From a bacterium (GTDB taxonomy: Bacteria; Myxococcota_A; UBA796; GCA-2862545), in NCBI GenBank assembly GCA_030424555.1, contig JAUHWK010000002.1:1-35142 (forward strand): a DNA stretch of 35,142 nucleotides, read 5' to 3'. A program made the translations under genes and the position numbers. Shown in pieces: positions 1 to 6,252 of the stretch. The notes under the pieces are model-generated. The model worked only from the letters and a program-made list of their open reading frames with translations, was not told where the DNA came from and ran no database searches. Within the stretch, counting starts at the first letter, position 1; the number at the start of each line of letters is the position of its first letter.

Positions 1-338
1 CGGTCGCCCAGGCCGGCCTGCTGTTCCCCTACCGGTCCTGGCACGACCGCATCGCCACCCTGCGCTTCGTGCAGGACATCCCGATGCGCGCAGGCCACCC
101 CTCCTGGGACGAGCTCGCGCGCATCGAGCACGCGCTGCCGTCGCTCGCCCACCTCCCGGCCATGCTGGCGTGGGGGGACGCGGACTGGTGCTTCACGCCC
201 CAGTTCCGCAAGGAGTGGATGCAGCGCTTCCCCGACGCGCGGGTCCACGCGTGGCGCGACGTCGGACACTACGTCATGGAAGACGCCCCCGATCGCTTCC
301 TGGAGGCGCTCGACGCCTTCCTCGAGGCCTCGGCGTGA
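1..338 (+). CDS. oleB: OleB alpha/beta-hydrolase (beta-lactone decarboxylase), 3' end only
   Basis: Partial gene: the 5' part lies before the window and the reading frame enters at base 3. About 111 C-terminal residues remain. OleB is the haloalkane-dehalogenase-like hydrolase that decarboxylates a beta-lactone to give a long-chain olefin, the last step of the oleABCD pathway. Visible family marks are PYRSWHDRIATLRFVQDIP, then WGDADWCFTPQF (acid-residue region, then RFPDARVHAW), and VGHYVMEDAP with the catalytic His. The nucleophile-Asp region is outside the window. The stop TGA overlaps the GTG start of the next gene, an OleD, by four bases, which supports the assignment and implies translational coupling. 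A generic haloalkane dehalogenase is the alternative, but the OleD neighbour makes that less likely. Confidence 0.85.
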   Translation, partial: VAQAGLLFPYRSWHDRIATLRFVQDIPMRAGHPSWDELARIEHALPSLAHLPAMLAWGDADWCFTPQFRKEWMQRFPDARVHAWRDVGHYVMEDAPDRFLEALDAFLEASA

Positions 339-1342
339 GGGCGCTGGTCACCGGGGGCGGAGGGTTCCTCGGCCGTCACCTCGCCAAGGCCCTGATCGAT
401 CGCGGCGACGACGTCGTGGTGGTCGGCCGAAGCCGCTACCCGCGGGTCGAGTCCTGGGGTGCGCGGGGCGTGGTCGCCGACCTGGCGGATCCAGGCTGCG
501 TCCACCTGCTCACGCGGGCGATGGAGGGTGTGGACGTCGTGTTCCACACCGCCGCCCTCCCGCCGTACTTCGCGCCGCGCGAGGTGTTCTGGGACACCAA
601 CGTCGAGGGCACCCGCCGGGTGATCGCGGCCTGCCGCAGCGCCGGCGTCCCCCGACTGGTCAACACCTCCACCCCGAGCGTGACCGCCGACGGCCGCGAC
701 CACGAGAACGCCACCGAGGCCGATCTCCCCATCGCCAAGCAGGCCGAGACCCCCTACGTCGAGACCAAGGCGATCGCCGAGCAGGACGTCGCGGACGCCC
801 ACAGCGACACCCTGCGCACCGTCAGCCTGCGCCCCCACCTGATCTACGGCCCCGAAGAGCCCCACATGCTCCCGCGGGTGCTCGCCCGGCACCGGGCCGG
901 CCGGCTGCGCATCATCGGCGACGGGTCCAACAAGGTGGGCCTGACCTACATCGACAACGCCGTCACCGCGCACCTGGCAGCGGCCGAGGCCCTCGGGTCA
1001 GCCGACCCTGCCTGTGGCGGCCACGCGTACTTCGTCACCGACGACGACCCGGTCGTCCTGTGGACCTGGATCGACCAGTTCCTCACCGGCGTGGGCGAGC
1101 GGCCCCTCGCGGCCTCGATCTCGCTCGCGATGGCGCGCCGCGCCGCGGGCACCGCCGAGGGTCTGTGGACCTGGCTGCCCCTGCCGGGCGAGCCGCCGAT
1201 GACCCGCTTCGCCGCCACCCAGCTCGCCACGTCGCACTGGTACGACCTCACCGGGGCACGCCAGGACCTCGGCTACCGCGCCCCGGTGGACGGCATCACC
1301 GGCCTGACCCGGACCATCGAATGGTTCCGCACCCACGGATGA
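335..1342 (+). CDS. oleD: OleD NAD(P)H-dependent 2-alkyl-3-ketoacid reductase (SDR family)
   Basis: 335 residues, the normal OleD length. OleD reduces the 2-alkyl-3-keto acid made by OleA to the 3-hydroxy acid that is later turned into a beta-lactone. The extended short-chain dehydrogenase fold is clear: N-terminal nucleotide-binding motif TGGGGFLG (residues 6-13), VFHTAALPP, the Ser/Thr site in LVNTSTPSV, the catalytic YVETK, then LRPHLIYGP and the late HAYFVTDDDPV...WTWID stretch typical of 3-beta-HSD-like members. I chose GTG at 335 because it forms GTGA with the oleB stop and places the glycine motif at the N-terminus; the frame is open further upstream but reads as a shadow of oleB. The ATGA at the 3' end couples it to the following lipoprotein gene. 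oleA and oleC are not in the window and may lie upstream. Confidence 0.9.
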   Translation: MRALVTGGGGFLGRHLAKALIDRGDDVVVVGRSRYPRVESWGARGVVADLADPGCVHLLTRAMEGVDVVFHTAALPPYFAPREVFWDTNVEGTRRVIAACRSAGVPRLVNTSTPSVTADGRDHENATEADLPIAKQAETPYVETKAIAEQDVADAHSDTLRTVSLRPHLIYGPEEPHMLPRVLARHRAGRLRIIGDGSNKVGLTYIDNAVTAHLAAAEALGSADPACGGHAYFVTDDDPVVLWTWIDQFLTGVGERPLAASISLAMARRAAGTAEGLWTWLPLPGEPPMTRFAATQLATSHWYDLTGARQDLGYRAPVDGITGLTRTIEWFRTHG

Positions 1343-1950
1343 TCCGGCTCCTCGCCCTGGCCGCCGCCACCGGCATCGGGGCGTGCGGCGGATCGGTCTC
1401 GGACCCGGTGTGGGCGGTGGATCAGATCACGGTCGATCCCGGTGAGGACCAGCCTTCGGTGCTCCAGGCCTGGACCCTGCACGACACCCGCTGGGAGGCA
1501 CGCCCCCGCCCCGCATCCTTGGTGTGCGCACTGCTCGTCGAGCTCGACGGCGCCGTGGAGGACGACACCTGTGACGCATGCGACGTGGCGTTCCGGGTGG
1601 ACGGGGTGCGCGTGATCGAGGACCCCTGCCCCGAGGGCACCCTCGACGCCTTCCCGCTGCTCACCGCGACGGCCGGGTTCGGGTTCGGGACGCTGTCGGA
1701 CGAGCTGGCCGCGGACACCCCGGTCGACGGCGCCATCGGCGGGTTCGTCCACCTCGGGGACCGGTGGATCCCCCACGGGTGGGCGTTTCCTGTCGGTGCT
1801 GAGGATGGGACCGCCTCCACCGGCGCGTGGGACGGCGTCCGACCGTTCGCGATGCGGGCCGCGTGGGCGTGGGATCTGACCACCACGCCCCACAACACCC
1901 GCGACCGCGACACGGATGCCGCGGACGCGGACGCCCTGTCCTCGCCATGA
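1339..1950 (+). CDS. Predicted lipoprotein of unknown function, coupled to oleD
   Basis: 203 residues. The N-terminus MIRLLALAAATGIGACGG is a short lipoprotein signal ending in a lipobox-like GIGAC, so Cys16 is the likely lipidated residue. The rest contains two close cysteine motifs (CALLVELDG and DTCDACDVAF) and ends in a hydrophilic, Asp-rich tail. I do not recognise the family. The ATG at 1339 overlaps the oleD stop (ATGA), so it should be translated from the ole transcript; whether it has anything to do with olefins or simply rides in the operon cannot be told. The longer frame upstream reads as an antiregister shadow of oleD. The 3' end again forms an ATGA at 1947. Confidence 0.75.
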   Translation: MIRLLALAAATGIGACGGSVSDPVWAVDQITVDPGEDQPSVLQAWTLHDTRWEARPRPASLVCALLVELDGAVEDDTCDACDVAFRVDGVRVIEDPCPEGTLDAFPLLTATAGFGFGTLSDELAADTPVDGAIGGFVHLGDRWIPHGWAFPVGAEDGTASTGAWDGVRPFAMRAAWAWDLTTTPHNTRDRDTDAADADALSSP

Positions 1951-2045
1951 TCGCGACAGGACGAGGCCTGACGCCGGACGCCGGATGTGGCACGCTCCGT
2001 GATGGGTGGACGTCCTCCTCCCACGCCACCGAGGCCCTCCCGCCC

Positions 2046-2867
2046 GTGACCTTGCCCCTGCCAACCCCCGCGCGACGCACCCCACCCCGTCTCCTACGGA
2101 CGGGCGCGGCCCTGCTGCTCGCCTCCACGGCGGCGTGCAGCGCCCTGGTGGCCCCCGGCTCCAGCGACATCGACACGTCTCTGGACGCCGAAGACACCAG
2201 CGACGAAGGCGGACTGGACACGGCCTCGGGCGACACGTTCGCCTTCGATCCCGACGCGCGCTGGGGTCTGGCGGGCACGCTGGTCATCCGCAACGGGCAG
2301 ATCGACCCCGCACGCACCGAGCTCACCCTGCAAGAGCGCGGCCCGCGTTCGTGCGATGGCCCGCTGCACCTCGCGGAGCCAGGCGGCGCGGTGGCGGTCT
2401 CGCTGCCCAGCAACCCAGGCGATCTGCTGGGGTGGTGGCGACTGGAGGCCGCGGACCCCACGGGCGACAGCGGGGACACCGGCGACAGCGGGGACACCGG
2501 CGACAGCGACAGCGACAGCGCGGGCGACGACAGCGACACCGGCGACACCGATCCCGCGAGTGGCTGCACGCCCGCGGAGCCGCTCGCGATCCACCTCGGC
2601 CTGGGTCCGACCGCTGTCTGGCAGCGCCCGGCTGCCGACCAGGCCGGGCTGCCGTTCGACAAGAGCCGCGGGCTGTACCTGGGGACCCGCGCCGACCGTG
2701 GTGCGCTCGTCGGGCTGGCGAGTCCCCCCATCGACGGCACGCCCGTCGACTCCGATCCTGCGCCCGACACCGACGCAGCCGCCAGCGCGGACAGCGACGC
2801 GACGGGGCCGGTGGTGCTCGATGGCACCTGGACCCTCACGATGCTGCACTCCACCCCGTACCGATAG
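2046..2867 (+). CDS. Predicted lipoprotein with Asp/Ser/Gly-rich insert
   Basis: 273 residues from GTG 2046. From this start the protein has a basic N-region (PARRTPPRLLRT), a hydrophobic core (GAALLLAS) and a lipobox TAAC, a good lipoprotein signal. The in-frame ATG at 1947 overlaps the previous stop as ATGA and would be coupled, but it would bury the signal 33 residues in; the two starts cannot be separated by eye. The mature part has an Asp-rich leader, a stretch matching secreted-protein architecture (WGLAGTLVIRNGQID), a low-complexity segment of DSGDTG/DSDS repeats at about 2463-2550, and a second Asp/Ser run near the C-terminus. Family not recognised. It is one of five Asp-repeat proteins in the window. 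Confidence 0.7.
   Translation: MTLPLPTPARRTPPRLLRTGAALLLASTAACSALVAPGSSDIDTSLDAEDTSDEGGLDTASGDTFAFDPDARWGLAGTLVIRNGQIDPARTELTLQERGPRSCDGPLHLAEPGGAVAVSLPSNPGDLLGWWRLEAADPTGDSGDTGDSGDTGDSDSDSAGDDSDTGDTDPASGCTPAEPLAIHLGLGPTAVWQRPAADQAGLPFDKSRGLYLGTRADRGALVGLASPPIDGTPVDSDPAPDTDAAASADSDATGPVVLDGTWTLTMLHSTPYR
2463..2520 (+). repeat. Short coding repeat (DSGDTG)n
   Basis: Two back-to-back 18-bp copies, each encoding Gly-Asp-Ser-Gly-Asp-Thr, are followed by GACAGC repeats inside the lipoprotein gene. A tract like this can change length by replication slippage in steps of 6 or 18 bp without losing frame. Confidence 0.7.
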
Positions 2868-2868
2868 T

Positions 2869-2885
2869 CCACCCCAGAAGGGTGG
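2869..2885 (+). terminator. Hairpin right after the lipoprotein stop codon
   Basis: CCACCC-CAGAA-GGGTGG is a perfect 6-bp stem with a 5-nt loop starting one base after the TAG at 2865-2867. There is no following T-run, so it may be a weak terminator, an mRNA-end stabiliser, or chance in GC-rich DNA. It lies between the lipoprotein gene and the BtpA-family gene. Confidence 0.35.
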
Positions 2886-2943
2886 CAGCGCGGCCCCCGG
2901 GATGCAGCGCCTCGGCCCCCGAGCCCTCCACCTGGAGCCCGTG

Positions 2944-3780
2944 ATGGCCTGGCCTCGCCTACGTCTCCCCGACCACCTTCTCGGATGGGGCGTGGTCCAC
3001 CTGCTCCCCCTGCCGGGCGCCCCCACGCGGGGACCGGGCCTGGACGCCGTGATCGCCCGGGCCTGCGCGGACGCCCGCCGGATGGCAGAGGGCGGCCTCG
3101 ACGGCGTGGTGGTGGAGAACCTCGGGGACACGCCCTTCTGCGCGGGCGCCGTCCCGCCTTGGACCGTGGCCGCGATGACCGCGATCGCCACCGCGGTGCG
3201 CGCGGAGATCGGCGACCTGCCGCTCGCGATCAACGTGCTGCGCAACGACCCCCAAGCGGCCATGGCGGTGGCGACCGCCGTGGGGGGCAGCGCGATCCGG
3301 GTGAACGTGCTCACCGGGGCGGCGGTGACCGACCAAGGCGTGATCCAGGGCGCGGCCCGCGAGCTCGCGATGACTCGCCGCTTGCTCGACGCCGATCCTG
3401 GCGGTGCCCAGCCCGTCGCCGTGCTCGCCGACGTCCATGTCAAGCATGCGGTACCGCTCGGGCCCTCGCAGCTGGAGGACGCCGCGCGGGACACCTGGGC
3501 GCGGGCGGGGGCTGATGCCTTGATCCTCAGCGGCTCGGGCACCGGGCGCCCGACGGACCCCAGCGACCTCGACCGGGTCCGCGCCGCCTGCCCTGACGCC
3601 CCGCTGTGGGTGGGATCGGGCACGACACCCGCCACCGTGGGCACGCTCCGGGGACGGGCGGACGGCGTGATCGTGGGGACCTGGCTGCACGAAGGGGGGG
3701 ACCTGACCGCTCCGGTGGACGCGCGCCGGGTGGCGACCCTGCGCCGCGCGCTGGACGGCGGCTCACGCCGCGAGGGGTAG
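2944..3780 (+). CDS. BtpA/SgcQ-family TIM-barrel protein
   Basis: 278 residues, the usual size for the BtpA family (BtpA is known in cyanobacteria for photosystem I stability; SgcQ is the enterobacterial homologue). Conserved stretches are visible in order: GVVHLLPLPGAP at the N-terminus, GGLDGVVVENLGDTPF, LPLAINVLRND, IRVNVLTGAAVTDQG, VLADVHVKHAVPL, ADALILSGSGTGRPTD and ADGVIVGTWLHEGG. These alternate beta strands and phosphate-binding-type loops as in a TIM barrel. ATG 2944 is chosen; GTG 2941 directly before it is also possible. The substrate is unknown. Nothing photosynthetic is nearby, so a general metabolic role is more likely than photosystem assembly. The 3' end overlaps the convergent gene by 18 bp. 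Confidence 0.85.
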   Translation: MAWPRLRLPDHLLGWGVVHLLPLPGAPTRGPGLDAVIARACADARRMAEGGLDGVVVENLGDTPFCAGAVPPWTVAAMTAIATAVRAEIGDLPLAINVLRNDPQAAMAVATAVGGSAIRVNVLTGAAVTDQGVIQGAARELAMTRRLLDADPGGAQPVAVLADVHVKHAVPLGPSQLEDAARDTWARAGADALILSGSGTGRPTDPSDLDRVRAACPDAPLWVGSGTTPATVGTLRGRADGVIVGTWLHEGGDLTAPVDARRVATLRRALDGGSRREG

Positions 3781-4104
3781 CGGAAGGAGCAGCGGACCAC
3801 GGGCGCCCGAGGCCTCACCCGACGGGATCGATCGGACCGGGCCCGCCACGGTCCACCACGCCGGGGCACACGGCTCGCCCGCCGCCCCGTACAGACGGCC
3901 CTTGCGAACCGTGCCCAGCCGCGGGCGGCCCGGACCCCGCGGAACCAGCACCACCGGCTCGCCGTCGACCGGCGTGCGGGTGGCGACCTCGAGATCGGCG
4001 CCAAGGTGGAACAACCGCCCGCCGCAGGCACCGGAGCGGGACACCCGGAAGTGGAGGGTGGTGGCGGTATCAGACGGGATGGTGTCGAGGCGGGGCGTGG
4101 TCAT
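3763..4104 (-). CDS. Small conserved-looking protein, function unknown
   Basis: 113 residues. The start is fixed by an almost perfect Shine-Dalgarno (AAAGGAGGT, then CTGC before ATG at 4104), the strongest ribosome binding site in the window. The middle (GGRLFHLGADLEVATRTPVDGEPVVLVPRGPGR split over two beta-rich stretches) faintly recalls the beta fold of LexA/S24-type C-terminal domains, but no Ser-Lys dyad can be assigned, so I make no functional call. There is no signal peptide or membrane segment. It lies 75 bp downstream of the nuclease gene on the same strand and could share its transcript. Its last 18 bp overlap the end of the BtpA-family gene, tail to tail. Confidence 0.7.
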   Translation of the reverse strand: MTTPRLDTIPSDTATTLHFRVSRSGACGGRLFHLGADLEVATRTPVDGEPVVLVPRGPGRPRLGTVRKGRLYGAAGEPCAPAWWTVAGPVRSIPSGEASGARGPLLLPLPLAA

Positions 4105-4120
4105 GCAGACCTCCTTTCCA
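4092..4120 (-). promoter_or_regulatory. Strong ribosome binding site deciding the 4104 start
   Basis: On the minus strand GGAAAGGAGGTCTGCATG gives a full anti-SD match seven or fewer bases before the ATG. It rules out the longer in-frame start upstream at 4146. Confidence 0.8.
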
Positions 4121-4179
4121 CGTCTCCACCGTACGGGGCGCTGCACCCGATGTCCACATCCGTTCAGTTTAAGCGGACT

Positions 4180-5115
4180 CTAACTGTCCGACTTTGGGTC
4201 CGATCGCGGATCAGCCCGCCCACACGGCCCCCGGAACCGACATCGATCGCACGCGGGATCCCCGACGGGCCGTGGCTCGAACGCGGACTCGGGCGCCTGG
4301 TCGCGCCTCGGATCCGGCAGCGGCGCCACCATCGCCGCGATGCTCTCGGTGGCGAGGCTGCGCACCGCATCCACCAAGGTGGAATCAAACGACACGGTGA
4401 GGTGTTCGCGACCGGGGACGTTTGCCTGCAGGCCCTTGATTCGGTCGACGGGGATGCCGTCGTACTGTGCGACCCACCACGCGTACACGGCCATCTGGCG
4501 GGCCACGACCTCGGGATCGTGCGAGCGGCCCGTCTTCCAGTCGACGATCACCCGGCCGCCCTCACCGTCGTCGACGAGGACATCGGGCGCGACGTACAGG
4601 CGCAACCCGTCCAGCCGGACCTTCCGGAGGCGGTCGATCTCGATCATGCGCCCAGGCACCTGTCGCAGCCGGCGCATGACCGGGTGGACCATCAGGTCGT
4701 CGAACCGCAGGGCGAGGTCCGCCAGGGTCTCCTCCCACCCGGCATCCCCGGGGTCTTCCCCGAGCTCCAGGGCCAGGAACCGCACGGGAGGCCCGCGATC
4801 GGGCGCGGGTGCCTGACCCCGCGCGATCGCGATCGCCTGCCGGGCGTCCGCGAGGAGCGTGGCCCGAAGCGCCGCCTCGTCCTCGGGACGGCGCCAGAGC
4901 AGCCCACGCAGCACCGTGGCGGCCGCCTCGTGGACGAGCAAGCCCAGCCACTGGCTGCGTCCCGACAGCTTCTTGAGGCGGTAGATCTCCGCGGTGCGCG
5001 GATCGGCCTCCGGGCGCCAGCCGTTGCGCGCACCGTAGTAGTGGAACCAGTACTCCCGCTGGCAATGCGAGAACAGCCGGTGCCGGCTCCAGCTCCACAG
5101 GAAGGGCGCGCCCAC
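4180..5115 (-). CDS. Stand-alone PD-(D/E)XK nuclease with Fe-S-type cysteines
   Basis: 311 residues from GTG 5115. The N-terminus (FLWSWSRHRLFSHCQREYWFHY) is written here only in part: WSWSRHRLF then CQREYWFHYYG, the entry motif of RecB/AddB/Cas4-type nucleases. The active site is visible as APDVLVDD, then VIVDWKTG (D...DxK), followed by QMAVYAWW (the QxxxY motif). One cysteine in SHCQ and three in CDRCRFRGPC (Cx2Cx5C) match the four-cysteine [4Fe-4S] arrangement of AddB and Cas4. No helicase, cas1 or cas2 gene is nearby. A GGAGGT lies only 3 nt before GTG 5115, so the exact start is not certain; sequence further upstream does not look coding. Likely role is DNA end processing or repair; the partner is unknown. 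Confidence 0.8.
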   Translation of the reverse strand: MGAPFLWSWSRHRLFSHCQREYWFHYYGARNGWRPEADPRTAEIYRLKKLSGRSQWLGLLVHEAAATVLRGLLWRRPEDEAALRATLLADARQAIAIARGQAPAPDRGPPVRFLALELGEDPGDAGWEETLADLALRFDDLMVHPVMRRLRQVPGRMIEIDRLRKVRLDGLRLYVAPDVLVDDGEGGRVIVDWKTGRSHDPEVVARQMAVYAWWVAQYDGIPVDRIKGLQANVPGREHLTVSFDSTLVDAVRSLATESIAAMVAPLPDPRRDQAPESAFEPRPVGDPACDRCRFRGPCGRADPRSDPKSDS

Positions 5116-5358
5116 AGGACCTCCGCACGCCCGCCCCGTAACCGCGACGGGTCGCGCGCCCGGGAAGCCATCGTGGCGACGCCGAGGTCGCCCCCTACCG
5201 AAGGGGGCCCGCAGGGGACGGGCGCCGCCGGCCGCGCTCGACATCCGCATCCCGGGAAGGGCCGGGTGGCACGCCAGGAAAGCGGGCCAGGAAGGACGGA
5301 TGGCTGGGAATCCCACGCGACCGGCGACGACCGGACACCCGCTGGTTGCGGGCGGAAG

Positions 5359-5380
5359 GACGTCGGAGGGCACCGACGTC
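5359..5380. promoter_or_regulatory. Perfect inverted repeat over the expected start site
   Basis: GACGTCGG-N6-CCGACGTC is a perfect 8-bp inverted repeat centred about 15 bp downstream of the -10 box, covering the predicted transcription start. That is the position of a repressor operator; as RNA it would be a hairpin at the very 5' end. Confidence 0.4.
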
Positions 5381-5383
5381 TCC

Positions 5384-5412
5384 TGGATACATCCCCGATA
5401 AGGCAGGGTCAA
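5384..5412 (-). promoter_or_regulatory. Candidate sigma-70-type promoter for the nuclease gene
   Basis: On the minus strand: TTGACC at 5412-5407, a 17-bp spacer, and TATCCA at 5389-5384. Both boxes and the spacing are good for a housekeeping sigma factor, and the same TTGACC is used in the other promoters noted here. Start site expected near 5377. Confidence 0.55.
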
Positions 5413-5555
5413 CCGGCGACATCGAAGGTCGCAGCCGCGATTGCCTGGGGACGAGTCGCGCAGGCTTCGGCCCACGATGCCCTAGGACACGGGATCATCG
5501 CCTCCCGAACCTTGCGGATCGCGCGGCGTCTCCACCCAAGGGCCTCAGGACATCA

Positions 5556-5570
5556 TCCACAGGCTGTGGA
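5556..5570. other. 15-bp palindrome in the spacer
   Basis: TCCACAG-G-CTGTGGA is perfectly palindromic with a one-base centre. Read with its flank (TCATCCACA) it resembles a DnaA box on one strand. It sits just beyond the 3' end of the acidic lipoprotein gene. It could also be a protein site or chance. Confidence 0.3.
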
Positions 5571-5632
5571 CGTTCTCCCGGCGGCGCGTGGAACCAACCG
5601 TCAGACCCAGACGTTCGACCCAGCGGCCCCGA

Positions 5633-6103
5633 TCAGTCCGAGTCGGAGTCGCTGTCCGAGTCGGAGTCGCTGTCCGAGTCCGCGGCGGTGTCGGCCGTGT
5701 CTGCGGTGTCGCCCGAGTCCGTCTCATCGGTCTCGTCCGTCTCGCCGGAATCCGTCTCGTCCGTCTCGCCGGAGTCGCCTGAGTCCGTCTCGTCGGTCTC
5801 GTCCGTCTCACCGGAGTCGCCTGAGTCCGTCTCGTCGGTCTCGTCGGTCTCGCCGGAGTCGCCCGTGTCGGTCTGGTCGGTGTCGTCGGTGTCGTCGGTG
5901 TCGGCCGTGTCGCCGGTCTCGCCCGTGTCGCCGGTCTCGAGGTCGTTGTCGAACACCGGGAACTCGGTGTCGACCTCGGGGGGAGTCTGGTCCAGCGCGT
6001 CGCCGGTGGTGGGGTCGGTCGTGTCGGACGTGACCCCTTCCGTCTCGGGGCAGCCCGCCAAGGCGAGGCCCGCAAGCATCGGAATCCAGCGCAGGTTCGT
6101 CAT
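5633..6103 (-). CDS. Acidic low-complexity lipoprotein (Asp/Thr/Glu/Ser repeats)
   Basis: 156 residues. The start is ATG 6103, preceded by GGAGG (GCGGAGGATGGC). A signal of about 18 residues (NLRWIPMLAGLALAGC) ends in a classical lipobox LAGC. After a short linker (CPETEGVTSDTTDPTTGDAL) the rest of the mature protein is almost only Asp, Thr, Glu, Ser and Gly: DTGETGD units, then DSGDSGETDETDET units with a 42-bp DNA period, then a (DS)n end. No globular domain is visible. Such a chain should be disordered, strongly negative and able to bind divalent cations; role unknown, perhaps a surface tether or ion buffer. It lies 149 bp downstream of dnaE2 and has its own candidate promoter. Confidence 0.75.
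   Translation of the reverse strand: MTNLRWIPMLAGLALAGCPETEGVTSDTTDPTTGDALDQTPPEVDTEFPVFDNDLETGDTGETGDTADTDDTDDTDQTDTGDSGETDETDETDSGDSGETDETDETDSGDSGETDETDSGETDETDETDSGDTADTADTAADSDSDSDSDSDSDSD
5756..5860 (-). repeat. 42-bp coding tandem repeat (Asp/Glu/Thr/Ser)
   Basis: A 33-bp identical core begins at 5771 and again at 5813, giving a 42-bp period that encodes 14 residues. Flanking degenerate copies continue on both sides. Multiple-of-three period keeps the frame on expansion or loss. Confidence 0.7.
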
Positions 6104-6144
6104 GCCATCCTCCGCGCGCACGGGTGCGCCGCTCAACGCCCGGC

Positions 6145-6173
6145 GTTGTAGCACGGTGGTGGCGCATGGTCGC
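6145..6173 (-). promoter_or_regulatory. Candidate promoter of the acidic lipoprotein gene
   Basis: Minus strand: GCGACC at 6173-6168, 17-bp spacer, TACAAC at 6150-6145; start expected near 6138, about 35 nt before the ATG. The -10 is good, the -35 is partial. A perfect palindrome CAACGCC-C-GGCGTTG (6134-6148) overlaps the -10 and the start, like an operator. Confidence 0.4.
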
Positions 6174-6252
6174 GCCCGTGACGCCTCCGTGTCGTGGACA
6201 TCACATCCTCACGACCCCGAGTGCCCCCGGATCCGCCCGCGTTGGGCCTCCC

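Larger units (their letters stand above)
5116..5632. other. Intergenic leader/spacer, 517 bp
   Basis: I find no convincing gene here: the open frames have shadow-like composition and no ribosome site. The stretch holds a candidate promoter reading toward the nuclease, with a palindrome at its start site, and a separate short palindrome at 5556-5570. If that promoter is used, the nuclease mRNA has an untranslated leader of about 260 nt, long enough for a regulatory RNA element or a small unannotated gene. Confidence 0.6.

Noticed and set aside
1988-1994. Sigma-54 promoter (TGGCACG) before the second lipoprotein gene
   Set aside because: The -24 part is perfect but the -12 part reads GTGAT in place of TTGCA/T, so the site lacks the required GC pair.
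5195-5422. Small minus-strand frame of 75 codons in the nuclease leader
   Set aside because: No ribosome site, Arg/Pro-rich shadow composition and no hydrophobic or domain pattern.
5556-5570. Replication origin with DnaA boxes
   Set aside because: Only one near-match box pair in a palindrome; no cluster of boxes, no AT-rich unwinding region and no dnaA or dnaN nearby.
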